This document shows positions 11,610-23,245 of a DNA stretch of 64,000 bases, piece after piece; within the stretch, counting starts at the first letter, position 1, and each line of letters opens with the position of its first letter. Position numbers and translations under genes: made by a program. Origin of the DNA: Ilyonectria destructans (taxonomy: Eukaryota; Ascomycota; Sordariomycetes; Hypocreales; Nectriaceae); contig JAHEWK010000010.1 of the NCBI GenBank assembly GCA_020740775.1, positions 2,170,001 through 2,234,000 of the forward strand. Direction: 5' to 3'. Under the pieces are notes generated by a model, which saw nothing but the letters and a program-made list of their open reading frames with translations, was not told where the DNA came from and did not search any database.

Positions 11610-14600
11610 ATGCAGTCGACATTCAAATCAGCCAAGATGCTTCCACAGCCGGGGCAGCAGCGTGGCCGAAATGCCATCAAGGCTTCACGTAATGCGCCAG
11701 CCGAGCCCAGTGCTTCAACATCGCGTCTAGCCCCTGCAGATCCGGGATCAGGCGGTGGGAGTACCGCTGCATCGTCGTCAGCCACTCTCAACGTTCCGAC
11801 GCTGGATGTGTCCAGCATCATCACTGGCAAAGGCGGAGGTGCATTGCGATCAATTGACCAGAAGTTCACCATCAATCCATCCAACGGGACCTTCTCGCTG
11901 AGCATCCCGTTGAACGTCACCAGCGGACGCCAGGGTTTCCATCCGTCCTTGAGTCTCAACTATAACTCGGGTAGTGGCAATGGGCCATTTGGAATTGGAT
12001 GGCAGCTGGGAGTTCAAAGTATTACGCGAAGAACCTCAAAGAATATTCCAACGTATGGCCCAGATGAGAACTCCTTTGTCTTATCGGGGGCCGAAGATCT
12101 CATCCCCACTGAGGACGATACCGGAGAAATCCACGACGGCTACTCCGTTCACACCTACAGACCGCGAGTAGAATCCACCCAGGTCTTGCGCGTGGAGAAG
12201 TGGACGAACATAGACGACCCGGATCAAGTGTTCTGGAGAACCATCTCAGATGATAATTTCACCAACATCTACGGGCGTGCCGATTCCTCACGAGTTTTTG
12301 ACGGGGCACAAGATGGTCATTCCCAAAAGCGGATATTCTCGTGGCTTCTTTGCGAATCTTATGATCCTTTCGGAAATGCCACCAGCTACGCATACAAGGC
12401 TGAAAACGACGATGGCATTGACAGCCAGCGGTTTGCATGGGAGATTAACCGGGATACCCCAATCCGTTCTCGTGCTCGCTATCTCAAGTCAATCAAGTAC
12501 GGGAATCGGACTCCATGCCGCGACATTAACACCTGGATCGTCGATTACAAGTTGCTGCAGAGCACGAAGTGGTGTTACGAGCTTGTCTTTGACTACGGAG
12601 AGCACGAAGATGCCTGTCCAGAGACTGCTGAGACTAGGCCTTGGGATATACGCGTCGACCCTTTTTCATCATTCAGGAGCGGATTTGAGGTTCGATTATA
12701 TCGGCTCTGTCGTAGGGTATTGATGTTCCACCATTTCCCTGGGGAGCTTGGGAAAGCAGACTACCTGGTCTCATCAACATCATTTACGTACAAAGAGTCG
12801 CCAACAGGCACATTCGTGCAGTCGGTTATCAAAAACGGCCACGTCTTTGACGAAAAGACGCAAACTTACAATACCGAAAGTCTCGCACCCCTCGTGTTCG
12901 AATATTCTCAGCTGCCAGAAGTACACAGCCTCGAAATTGAAAGCACAAAGCCCACTTGTCTTCAAACACTTCCAGTGTCCTCAGAGAAGACCGCTACGCG
13001 CTGGATTGATCTCGACGGCGACGGCTCTCCAGGTCTTCTAGTGCAGATGGATGGGGCATGGTATTATCAGCGTAACGAAAATGCCATCAATTCAAGAAGC
13101 GACACCGAATCGGACTCTGAGCCCGAGATTGAGGCTGACATAATTGATGAATTCGGGCCTGTGAGACAACTTCGTGAAGTTCCCAACATTCGAGAATTCT
13201 CGAAGCATTCTTTTGAGGACCTGGACGGAAGTGGCAAACAAAACATTGTCGTCGAGGATGAGAATGGACGCACTTCCGGCTATTATGAACGCCTTAACGG
13301 TGACACCGGAGATTGGACACGACTACAGCTATTCCCATCAATCCTCAACACCACGGGAGAGGAGGGGGAAATGAAGAGGGCTGATTTGACTGGGAACGGT
13401 TTGAGCGACCTGTTTGCCACTGATAACAATGGAGACATCATCTGGCATGCGTCCATGGGGAAACTTGGCTTCAGCCAGCAACGCCGGTGCCGTGCCTTGA
13501 CCCAAGAGGCGTCCCCTCGCATTCTGGTTGGAGATGACTCAAAGGTCACCTATCTTGCCGACATGTGTGGCGACGGCATGGAAGACATTGTGCAGATCTC
13601 GAATGGCCGCGTCTCCTACTGGCCAAATCTAGGCTACGCACGATTTGGAAAGGAGGTGGTGATGGGTAATGCGCCTATCATGGACAGCATTGACTTATTC
13701 ACCTTTGAGCGTTTACAGCTGCTCGACGTCGACGGCAGCGGTACGAAAGATATCCTTTATCTTCGTCCAGAAGGCGGGGCGGTGGTTTACTACAATGAGT
13801 GTGGGAATGCTTGGAGTGATGGAACGTTGATCCCTCAGTTTCCTCGCATCGACAAGCTCTCAACTGTCTTTACGGTGGATGTGCTCGGCAATGGAACTAA
13901 TTGTCTCTGCTGGGTTGGTCCTGACGGAAGTGCCTCTGATGAGTTGATTCTGCACTACTTGAACCTTGCCGCTGGAGGGAAACCTCACCTCCTCAACTCC
14001 TTCGTCAACAACACCGGCCAACAAACCAAGATCTCATACCGACCATCCACCAAATTCTTTCTCCGTGACGAACGGGATGGACAGCCGTGGAAGACCAGAC
14101 TTCCATTCCCTGTCCACGTCGTCAGCAAGGTTGTTGAACGGGACATTTTCTCTCTGAGTTCACGCGTCAGGAAGTACGCATATCACGACGGATTCTTCGA
14201 TGGCCAGGAACAGGAATTTCGCGGCTTCGGTATGGTTGAGGTGTGGGAACGAGATGAGCTGAAACTCACTCCTGGCCAATCGAAACCCATGAAGAAGCCG
14301 GTAAAACATGCGAAGATGTGGTTTCACACGGGGGCACCTGATGCTTCTCTGATTCCGCAGCGAGGCATCTTTGGTAGTGTTCTTGTGCAAAGCATTCTTC
14401 CAGAAACACCAAACTCATTCTCCCACCAGCAAATGATGCGTGCTCTCAGTGGAATGCAATGCCGCAGCGAAACATATGGTCTGGATGGGACGGCCAAATC
14501 GGAAATACCATACTCGGTTCAGGATAGCACATACGACATTGACGTGCTAGAGAAGCCCAGAGACGACAACAATCCTGGTGTTCTCAGAGTTACGACTCTA

Positions 14601-17600
14601 GAATCACTATCTTTAACGTATGAACGGGAGAGAGAGAATCCTCGCATGAAGCATGAACTTGTACTTGCGAGAAACGACTATGGCGACGTGACCAAGTCCG
14701 CGACTGTTTGGTATGGGTGCAAGAAGAGCCATTTGGATCTTCTCCAGTGTCGAGAACTACAAGAGGCGCACGATGTTGCCTACTCCGAGACAGAGTATAC
14801 CAACGCCATTGATACGACTGAGGAATTTTACAAGCCTCTGGTCGCATCTACAAGAACATCACATGTGTCGAACTTGCATATTGATGGGATCGTCGATATC
14901 ACTGGAGCCAGGGCTGATCCAAAGTCCGTGTTCGGTGTTGTCAAAAGCTATGAAGCTTCAGTCAAGAACCCAAAGGTGACCGAGGGAAATGAGTCGCGTA
15001 CCTACTACCGAAGTGCAGATTTGACGCAATGTCTCGCACTGGGCAAAATCGAAGCGGGCCCGGTTCTCGTCGATCACACGCTGCAACTTGCTCTCGGCGA
15101 GCAAGAATGCGAGGACGCGTACGGCGTTGACCGGGAAAAGCTTGTCGGATATTCGTTGCCCGATCATATGGAGAACGGCCGGCATTGTTACCGTGATGGC
15201 AGCTGGTGGGTGCCGTCCTCACGAGTACGCTTTGCTAAACCTCAAGGAGGAAGCAGCTCAGTGCTTTTGACAGCTCGAAATGGGTTTTTCACACCAACAA
15301 TAGCCGCTGATCCATTTGACAACCTGTCAGTTGTCCAGCTGGATTCATCAACACTGCTACCTGTCAAGATAACTGATGCGCTTGGTAATACCTCCCAGGT
15401 TGTCAACGATTATAGGCTTTTACAGCCCATTCTAGTCACAGACCCCAATGGAAACCGAACTGGGCTGGGCTTCAACGCAATCGGTGACAGGACGGCTATT
15501 TCAAGGATGGGGAAGGAGGGAGAGAATGTTGGAGACACGCTAGACCCAGACGTCCCCATGGTTGTTTCGTCTGAGACATTAATGGCCTTTATGAAGCACC
15601 CAAGCAAAGAATCTGCGGCCAAGCTTCTAGGAGGTTGGAGCACGCGTTGGATTTCGTGGCACCGGACTTTTGGCGATGGTGATCGTCAACTCCCACCGTT
15701 CCAAATCGAGCTGGCACGTGTTGAACATGTCCATCAAGATGTGGAAGAGTCTGTCCCAGCAGACATCGCTGTGAAATTCACGTACTTCGGAGGCAACGGA
15801 AACGTTATCCAGACATCTACGATCGACTCTTGGGATGGAAAACAGCCACAATGGTGCATTAGCGACTGCAGCGTCTACGACATGGACGGTAATGTTGTTA
15901 AGTCCTACCAGCCCTTCTTCAGCTCGGATCATATCTACAAACCGCATCTCGAGATCGAAGCCTCGGCCACAATCAGCTTCGTTGATGCTCTGGGTCGCCA
16001 GGTTGGGATTCTCAATCCAGACCATACCTGGTCCAAGACGGCTTTCACAGCATGGTCCATAACAGATTCGTATGCTGGGCACACTATTTCCATTGTCAAT
16101 CCAGCGACGGATTTGGATGTCGGAGTGTACTTTTGCTCCCTCAATACAGATACCTTCCTTCCATCGTGGATGGAGATGAAGCGCCGCGGAGATCAACGAG
16201 ATCAAGTGGCGGTGGCTAGGTTGGCTGATATCGCTGGTGGAGGTCCCATCGTATCTCACCTCGACTCTCAACAAAGGGAGATTCTCCGCTTTGATACTTT
16301 CAACAGTAAGACGAGGACACACAGATTTGTATACAACTACAGCGGTCAAATGATCCGTGAAATTGATACCATGGGGCGCTTGGTACAGAAGAGCCAATAC
16401 GATCGCCTGGGCCGCCTCATCGCTCTTGAGAACATGGACGCAGGAGGAGAGTTCAACGTTTACGACTGTCTCGGTCAGCCAGTGCTTCTCTGTGACAGCC
16501 GTGGGGTGTCAAAACGCATGAAGTATGATGGATTGCGGAGGCCCGTCCAGATATGTGTTCGACCAGGACCTGGTGAGAGCGAGTACTTGTGGTCCGACAC
16601 GAAGTATGGAGAAGGGGAAGCCGAAGCTGAGACTGGAAATCTTCGTGGAAGGGTTATTCGTGTTCGTGATCAAGCTGGCTCTCGGGGTACCCAGCATTAT
16701 GACTTCAAGGGAAACCCTCTCTCGAAGACAACACAGCTGGCCGCAGAGTACAAGACGGCAATTGACTGGTTCAAAGATGTTGAGTTGGAGCCAACTATTT
16801 ACGAGTCAAGGGCTTCATATGATGCCTTGGATAGAGTCCGCCTATCTACAGACGTGTTAGGCAGACAAACCCACCTGACCTATGACACTTCCGGAGGGCT
16901 GGTTGGACTGAAATCAAAGATCTCAGGAGACGAAAGCTGGACAGTGCACGTCATCGACACTGTCTACACAGCAGATGGACTCCCCAGCATGATCAAACAT
17001 GGCAACAACTCTACCACAAGGTATACATACGACCTCAACACGCGCTGCATTCTTGAAAGGAAAACGCAACGTGGTGACGGGACTGTACTGGAAGACCATT
17101 CGTATACTTATGACATTCTCAACCGTGTTGTTAGCACGACCGACAGCGCTCAACAGACAGTCTTCTTCAGAAACAATCGCATCACACCCACCAAAGAGTC
17201 TTGGTACGATGGTTGGGGGCGACTGGTCAAAGCAACTGGTAGGGAAATGGTCTCTGGAAACGGAATCAGTTCGAGCCTAAAGGCAAGCAACCCAGGAAAC
17301 CCACTCGCAAAGATGGGATTGTCTGCCGCCAATGGCCAACAGTTGGTTGCATACACCGAAACGTATGAGTACGATGACGCAGACAACATCTTGGCCATGC
17401 AACACCAAGTCTCGGATGAATCTACACCTGGATGGCGTCGCACTTACACGTATGAGGAGCAGAGTTTGATTGACCCGAATACCATGGGGAACCGACTCAG
17501 CAGCACAAAAATGTCCGGCTGCGTGGATAAGTACGGCTACGACGGACCCAAGCTTGAAGACGGCATGAATGGTGCCGGAATCGTCGGCTGCATAACGTCA

Positions 17601-19050
17601 ATGCCGGGCTTCAGTCGACTGGACTGGGATTGCAACAGGAAGCTCAGGTCAACTGCCCGCCAATCTGTCAAACAAGGTGTTCCAGAAACAACCTGGTTCG
17701 TTTACGATAGCGATGGGAACCGGGTGCGCAAGGTAACAGAGCGAGCTACGTTGACGACTGGTGGATCCAACACCAAGTTAAAACAGAAGCTCTTTCTCGA
17801 CGGGGCAGAGATATTCCAGAGGTATAGCAAAGATGGGATCAGTGCCCAGTCTACAACTATCACCTCTGTGATCAAAGGTTCCGCCAACGGGGACGCCCCT
17901 CTGCTTCTGATTGAGAAGGAAGCTGGCAAGCAGGACGCGCCAGAGCTGATGCGTTACAGCCTGAGCCCCAACCTCGAGGTTGACGACCAGGCCCGTGTCG
18001 TCTCATACGAGGAGTACTCGCCCTTTGGCACGTCGACTCTCGCGGCATGTCGAAGCGGAATCGAAGCCCCGAGCAGCTATCGATTTGCTTCATACCGCCG
18101 CGATTCTGAGACGGGCTTCTATCACTGCGGCGCGCGCTACTACCTGCCGCAACTGGGACGGTGGGCGTCTCCAGACCCTCTCAACACCATCGACGGGCCT
18201 AATACGTACTGCTACTGCGCCAACGATCCAGTCAACTGGGTTGATCCTGAGGGCACGACGTTGAGGCTGAGTAGTGGTATAACAATGCGCAGAATACAAG
18301 ACAAGCCAGCGTATTACCGAAATGGCATAACAATGAACAGACTGCGAGACAGGACGCCAGGGGATGCCGGCCCACAGCTCCAGTATGTGTTGACTGTCCC
18401 TAATATTCACCCTCAATTGTATGCTGACTTTCCGTGTTAGGAAGCCTCCAGACGGCCAACGCGCAGAGAACTTCATGGCCGAAGCCGCTCAGCCTTCGAG
18501 ATTTCTCCTACCCCCCGTTGCATCGACAATAACCCTCGATGATATGAAAACGGTCCAGCCGCTCGTTAGAGTCATCAGCGAGAAGCAATCTGAAGTTGGC
18601 AAGAAATTTTGCAACTTCATGACAGAAACCGAGAGCCTCTTTTCTCTCTACCGGCCACTCGATGGAAAGGGACAGCCTTGGAGCGTGGATACATTCGGTC
18701 AATATGATTGCATGAAAGGACTTTTCGATGTTAACGTCGAATGGCGCAATACTGCTGACATGTTCACCGACGTCGCCCAAGGTATTTTCTTGAAGATGAT
18801 CACATTGAAACAACGAGATGCGGCTGCAACCGCAATCCTGGCCTCCTACTCAGACATGGAAGAGGACATTGTACAGGCATATACAACAAGGCTTGAATGG
18901 CGCACTCGTGTAAATACTCTGCTGGTCATGACCGATGAAGTCTTTGATGCCTTGGAGGGAGACAGGGACAAGCTGGTCCTTCGTACGAATGTTGCAAAAC
19001 CCACCCAACCTGAAGAGAAAAAAAAATGGAATCCCTCTGATTTACGGTAA
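11610..19050 (+). CDS. TcB-TcC fusion toxin protein (SpvB / beta-propeller / RHS repeat) with a novel C-terminal cargo
   Basis: Two exons, 11610-18382 and 18441-19050, encode 2460 residues. In bacterial Tc toxins, TcB and TcC form a cocoon that encloses an auto-cleaved C-terminal effector, which is then injected through TcA. Domains in order: a low-complexity start; SpvB-type region (about 75-300, with SLSIPLNVTSGRQGFHPSLS); FG-GAP/VCBS-like propeller repeats from about 463 (DLDGDG, DLDGSG, DLTGNG, DMCGDG, DVDGSG); TcdB middle regions; RHS/YD repeats; and the RHS core at about 2159-2215 (GRWASPDP, DGPN, WVDPEG). Conserved Asp residues 2189 and 2195 sit in the self-cleavage region of the family. 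TcB and TcC are fused, whereas bacterial loci usually keep them separate. The roughly 245 residues after the core match no effector I know. No signal peptide is seen. Confidence 0.9.
18271..18360 (+). repeat. Imperfect direct repeat at the start of the cargo region
   Basis: Just after the RHS core the protein has two similar units, SSGITMRRIQDKP and RNGITMNRLRDRTP. At the DNA level both contain the run ataacaatg followed by similar bases, about 48 nt apart. This looks like a small internal duplication. Its function is unknown; it could be part of the released effector's N-terminus. Confidence 0.6.
18383..18440 (+). other. Intron separating the RHS core from most of the cargo domain
   Basis: The donor is GTATGT (18383), the branch TGCTGAC and the acceptor GTTAG (18440), 58 nt in all. 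The phase fits exactly: two bases are left before the intron and one completes the codon after. Without splicing the protein ends 18 codons past the donor. With splicing another 203 residues follow. The motifs and the frame both support a real intron. Confidence 0.87.
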
Positions 19051-19794
19051 CAGGACAATTCAGGCCTTTGAACGGTGCGTGGCAGCGGCATGATGATAAA
19101 TAAATTTTTATTTTGCCCCACTTGAGCGTCAAACTTGTTGAAGCCGTGAGGGTGAGTCGGTGGGTAAATATTCATAGGATTTCTCCGAGTTCCTGCAATA
19201 CATCCATCGACCCATATTGAATTCCTGACCAGTTTCATTCAAAGGGAGAAGACTTTCGACTATCAACCCGTGTCAGTCTACCGATAATCAGTGCGTAGGT
19301 TTATAGTCTACCTACCTTTACGTTGCCCTTGAATGGATTTTTGCTTGGCCACGTCATACGCACACCATGATCTTGTGGTCTGCCAACCCTGGCTCGAGGC
19401 TTTGAGTTCCTGTACAATTCCATCTACATTCGAGACATGACGTGGGACTTGCAAAGAACATTGTGTAATCATAATTAAATATCATTCTATTATTCGTCAC
19501 GGTGCCACGGTGTCCAGTTAACGATCTGAGAACTATACCAATTCTCATCAAGTAGATCGGAAATAAATCATGCGTCCTGTCTGTAAGCCAGGTTTGGTCA
19601 ACGCCAGCATGGCGGTATTGCGGTAGATGACATTTCAGAGGTAATTACGAAGGTTACATCTGCGTCCGAAATCCATGAGTTACTTGGGGCGTCCAAGACC
19701 GGTTTTGGAGGAGTAAAAATATGAAAAGAAAGCTTGGCGGAGCTACAGTGGGTGGCCAAAAGTTACGACACATCGGAGGTATCAGGTACCAGCC
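19051..19794. other. Gene-free 3' flank of the TcB-TcC gene
   Basis: No ORF with coding character is seen. The first part, including aataaatttttatttt near 19098, is a plausible 3' processing region for the toxin gene. Confidence 0.4.
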
Positions 19795-20300
19795 TTTCCT
19801 AAATAGGAAATACTTAGTTAAAGATTACAATAAAATTCTATCTAATTCTATAGAAGGAATCGCTATTTATCGAATATCTTTTTTCCTAATTAGAAGATTT
19901 AATTATTTAAATAAGTATTTTTAAAAACTATTAGTTTTTTAAGGATTTTAAAATCTTATAATATTAAGCTTTTTAAGGTATATTAAGAAATATAAAAATA
20001 CTATATTATAATTTAAGCTATATATAATAGTATCTATAAATAAAATAGATATATTATTATAGAAATATATAGAGATATTAAATCTTATATTAATAGTATT
20101 TTAAGGCTAATATATAGAGTTTTTAAGTAATCTTTAGCTTTATAATAAATAGTATTTAAGAAAATAAAAAATAAAAAAAACCTTAAATTTAGAAGATAGA
20201 AGTTAAAAATATTATATTAAGCTATTCTCAGTAATTTTATTTACTATATATCTCGAATTAAATTTAGGTGTAAATATAGCATTTTGTATATATACCGGGG
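19795..20300. repeat. Extremely AT-rich tract, probable RIP-degenerated transposon relic
   Basis: About 500 bases are composed almost only of A and T with sparse AG steps, dominated by TA dinucleotides (runs such as tatataatagtatc). The change from normal composition is abrupt on both sides. Pezizomycotina silence repeats by repeat-induced point mutation (C to T, mostly at CpA), which leaves this signature. No terminal repeats or transposase could be recognised, so the original element is unknown. Confidence 0.6.
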
Positions 20301-20838
20301 AATATATCGTAACTTTTACAGCCCCACTGTAGGTAAACCCTTAATTGTTAAGTGTGAGATGCTATGGGAAAATAAATTCATTAATCTTGGCCCAAAGTCG
20401 GCGGCAGTAATTCCTGGGGAATTTTGCGCACCTACCCTAATGTATTGAGGTTTTTAGACAAGCGAGTGCCACTTTCAGCGCGTTCTATCCCACATAGGAC
20501 GCAGCTACAAATACCCAGGATACAATCTGAAAACAGTAGCAGAGGTTGCAAGGTAGTTATATTAATTCGCTCCTGCAGTACCGCGATAGGTGACATCGAT
20601 AAACAAAGAGCGGGGTCATGCCAGGCAACGATATTTCCACATCATCCCACCACTATTCACAAGATCGATTTCAGTCTCATACTCCACGCCCAGCTCACAT
20701 ATCTTCTAGTACACAAAGCAACAGTCGCGAATTTACTGTCGTTTGCGCAATCCGTTCCTCCCGTTGGATTCGAAGCAAACGCGTTCCGGACAATACCACG
20801 CCCACCCACATTGAAGTAGTTTTGGATTTGGACCGAAA

Positions 20839-21284
20839 ATGTCAACCTCTGCTGCTGCGGCGACCGTCTTCAGACTTGTCTTCAACGTCCTTGAGTCGCA
20901 TGTTGCAGCCTGCAAGGCGGCTATCTTTGCGGCCGGTGCAGGTCGCTATCCTAAGGGAACCTATACTGAATGTTGCTGGACCACCATGGGTACCGGCCAG
21001 TTCCGGCCGGGTGATGCAGCCAATCCAACTATTGGAGTAGTGGGCGAGTTGGAGTATGTTCCCGAGGTGCGGGTTGAAGCTCCATGTGTTGGGAGAGAGG
21101 TTGCCAAGAAGGCAGTTGAGGCACTGAAGAGGTAGGTTTGTGTTTTATTCACTTGTCATCAAGAACGTCAGTTCACGGTATCATATGCATCGTGCGTCGG
21201 CCAACGACTCTCAGCTAATAGTATTTCAGTGCTCACCCGTACGAAGAGCCTTCATATCAGGTGTACAAGGTGGAAGACTTTTAA
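20839..21284 (+). CDS. Stand-alone Nif3-insert (CutA/PII-like) domain protein
   Basis: Exons 20839-21131 and 21230-21284 (intron donor GTAGGT, acceptor TTTCAG) encode 115 residues. The sequence contains the hallmarks of the small insert domain found within Nif3/DUF34 proteins: YTECCWTTMGTGQFRPG, the central IGVVGELEYVPEVR strand and the C-terminal AHPYEEPSYQVY motif. Stand-alone versions are common in fungi and bacteria, where they are often mislabelled as toxin-related. A metal- or nucleotide-sensing role is possible, but the function is not established. No targeting signal is seen. It lies next to the MFS gene, tail to tail. The second exon was added because it supplies the expected conserved C-terminus. 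Confidence 0.85.
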
Positions 21285-21412
21285 GCTGGTAAATAAGGTG
21301 GATTTTATGAGCTATAAATGTTGATCTGTCGTGGTAGCTACTGTAACTGTATCTAGACAACAGACTTTTTCTCGTCACAAATCACCAAATCCTCAGTTGG
21401 TATTGAGTAAGC

Positions 21413-23245
21413 CTAAACAACTGCCAACTTCTCCTCTGACTTCATGCCCTCGTAGTCAGGAAGCCTTCTGAAAGGAATCACCAAGGCTATAATGACAGTA
21501 AGTACGGAGCCCGCCAGAGAAAAGGCAAAGACGCTTGTAATGCCAACCATATAGGCACCGAGCACAGCAGCCAGATCTCCACCTTCGAAGACATGCTGTA
21601 TTTCCGATGCGCCAGTATTTATAAGCTTAACAGTGTCGATGTTCGGCGCAGTTGCTGAAAGTGTTTGCAGCATGCGGTTGGCAAAGAGCGACTGCGCTAC
21701 GGTAATGAAGTAGGCGCCACTGATGGATTGACACACTGGTCTTGAGTTAGGTATAGTCCACAGGTAGGGGTATATAGATTGTCATGAAATACTCACTCAG
21801 CATGATACCAGTAGAATTTGCCACATTTTCGGGCTTGGAAAAGCCCTGCACTGCAGTCATCGGGATCTGGTTCCCGAGGCCCAGACCAAACCCAAAGAGG
21901 ACCTGAGGACCGATATACCGAGCTTGAGAGGAGTCCACATCCATGGTATAAAGCAGAGCCGCGCCAGCTGTCATCAGGAGTGCACTGAGCAGCTGGTAGG
22001 GCTGCAAGTGGCGTGTCTTCCCAATGGCCACTCCACTAACTATAGCTCCCAAAGCAAAGAATGCCAGGAACGGAATGCTGTTGACACCGCTCATAATGGC
22101 CGACTGGCCGTGTATTGACTGAAAGTAGATTGGAAGATAGAATATGACCTGAAAATCCGCGCCATTTGAACTTGACGTGAAACCATTAGCCACACCGCAG
22201 GCAGCATAAACAATGCATAGCTAGGAACTTACATGTAAGAGTACAAGGCATTGGCCCAAGTCACACGCGGTTTCAGAAGCGTCAACGGAACCATGGCGCG
22301 TTCTCCCTGGAGCCACTCGACGACGAAAAAGGCCATAGTCAAGGAAATGCAAAGGACCAAGGTGGCAATGACAGAGCCTTCGTTCCATGCTTTAGTCTGG
22401 CCACCCCACTGGAGGGCCAAGGTCAAGCAAACAAGCGAGGCGAGCAATAAGCTGAAACCTGGGAGGTCAAGTTGTAAGATGATCTCTTTCCATGTGGCAG
22501 GGGCAGGTTTTATATGCTTCGGCACCTGCAAGAAGAGTAGCAACATGGCGACGACGGGGCCTCCAAGTGGCAGGTTGATCCAGAAACACCATCGCCAGGA
22601 AACTGCGCTCGTGAAAGCGCCGCCGATGACTGGCCCGAGAATCGTCGATATCATAAAGACACCCATCCAGCTACCAATCAGTACAGGGCGTCTCTTAGGC
22701 TCTGCAACGTAGTTGATAACAAGGACGGAACCGCTGAGAGTACCAGAGCCACCGAGGCCTTGAAGGGCTCGACCGAAGATGACGGCCGTGCTATTCGGAG
22801 CCGCGCCGCCCACAATGCTCCCGACCAAATAAAATGCGACAGAGGCAAGGTAGGCAAACTTAACGTTGACGTACTTGTACAGCTTTCCCCACATTGGCGA
22901 GGAGGCACCGGCGAGGAGGAACGTGGCGCTTCCATACCATCCGACGTCGTCGAGTCGGTGGAACTCATCAGTGATACCGGGAATCGCTGTGGCGATGATG
23001 CCAATCTCCAGGGCGGCGAGGAGTGTGCTCATGAAGATGGTGAACATGATGAGGAACAGCCGGAAGCCTGTGACGTACTCGGGCTCGTCAGCGGCAGGCA
23101 AAGCTGGGACGTCATGTTGCTTGTCTAAGTTGTCTTGAATGCTGTTGGCTGCAGAGTGCTTGACGTCAATGGTTGACTCTGTAAGATCACTCGTTTCCAT
23201 CTCGTCCGTTTTGTTGCTCTCAAAATCTGGAGTCTGGGCCGACAT
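21413..23245 (-). CDS. MFS drug/toxin efflux transporter (14-TM DHA type)
   Basis: Exons on the minus strand are 22233-23245, 21797-22170 and 21413-21735, encoding 569 residues. Introns 22171-22232 (GTAAGT..AAG) and 21736-21796 (GTGAGT..CTAAC..CAG) both restore the frame. After a hydrophilic N-terminus of about 55 residues come many hydrophobic spans, the GRALQGLGGSG motif, the GPVIGGAF antiporter motif and the WRWCFWINLPLG signature of 14-span proton antiporters. The second exon begins with the conserved NGADFQVIFYLPIYFQSIHG stretch. This class exports toxins or secondary metabolites at the plasma membrane; the substrate is unknown. It is divergent from a Zn2Cys6 regulator, a frequent pair in fungal export or biosynthesis loci. 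Confidence 0.93.

Noticed and set aside
15627..16397. 256-residue open frame on the minus strand
   Set aside because: It is antisense to the RHS-repeat part of the TcB-TcC gene and has no family features.
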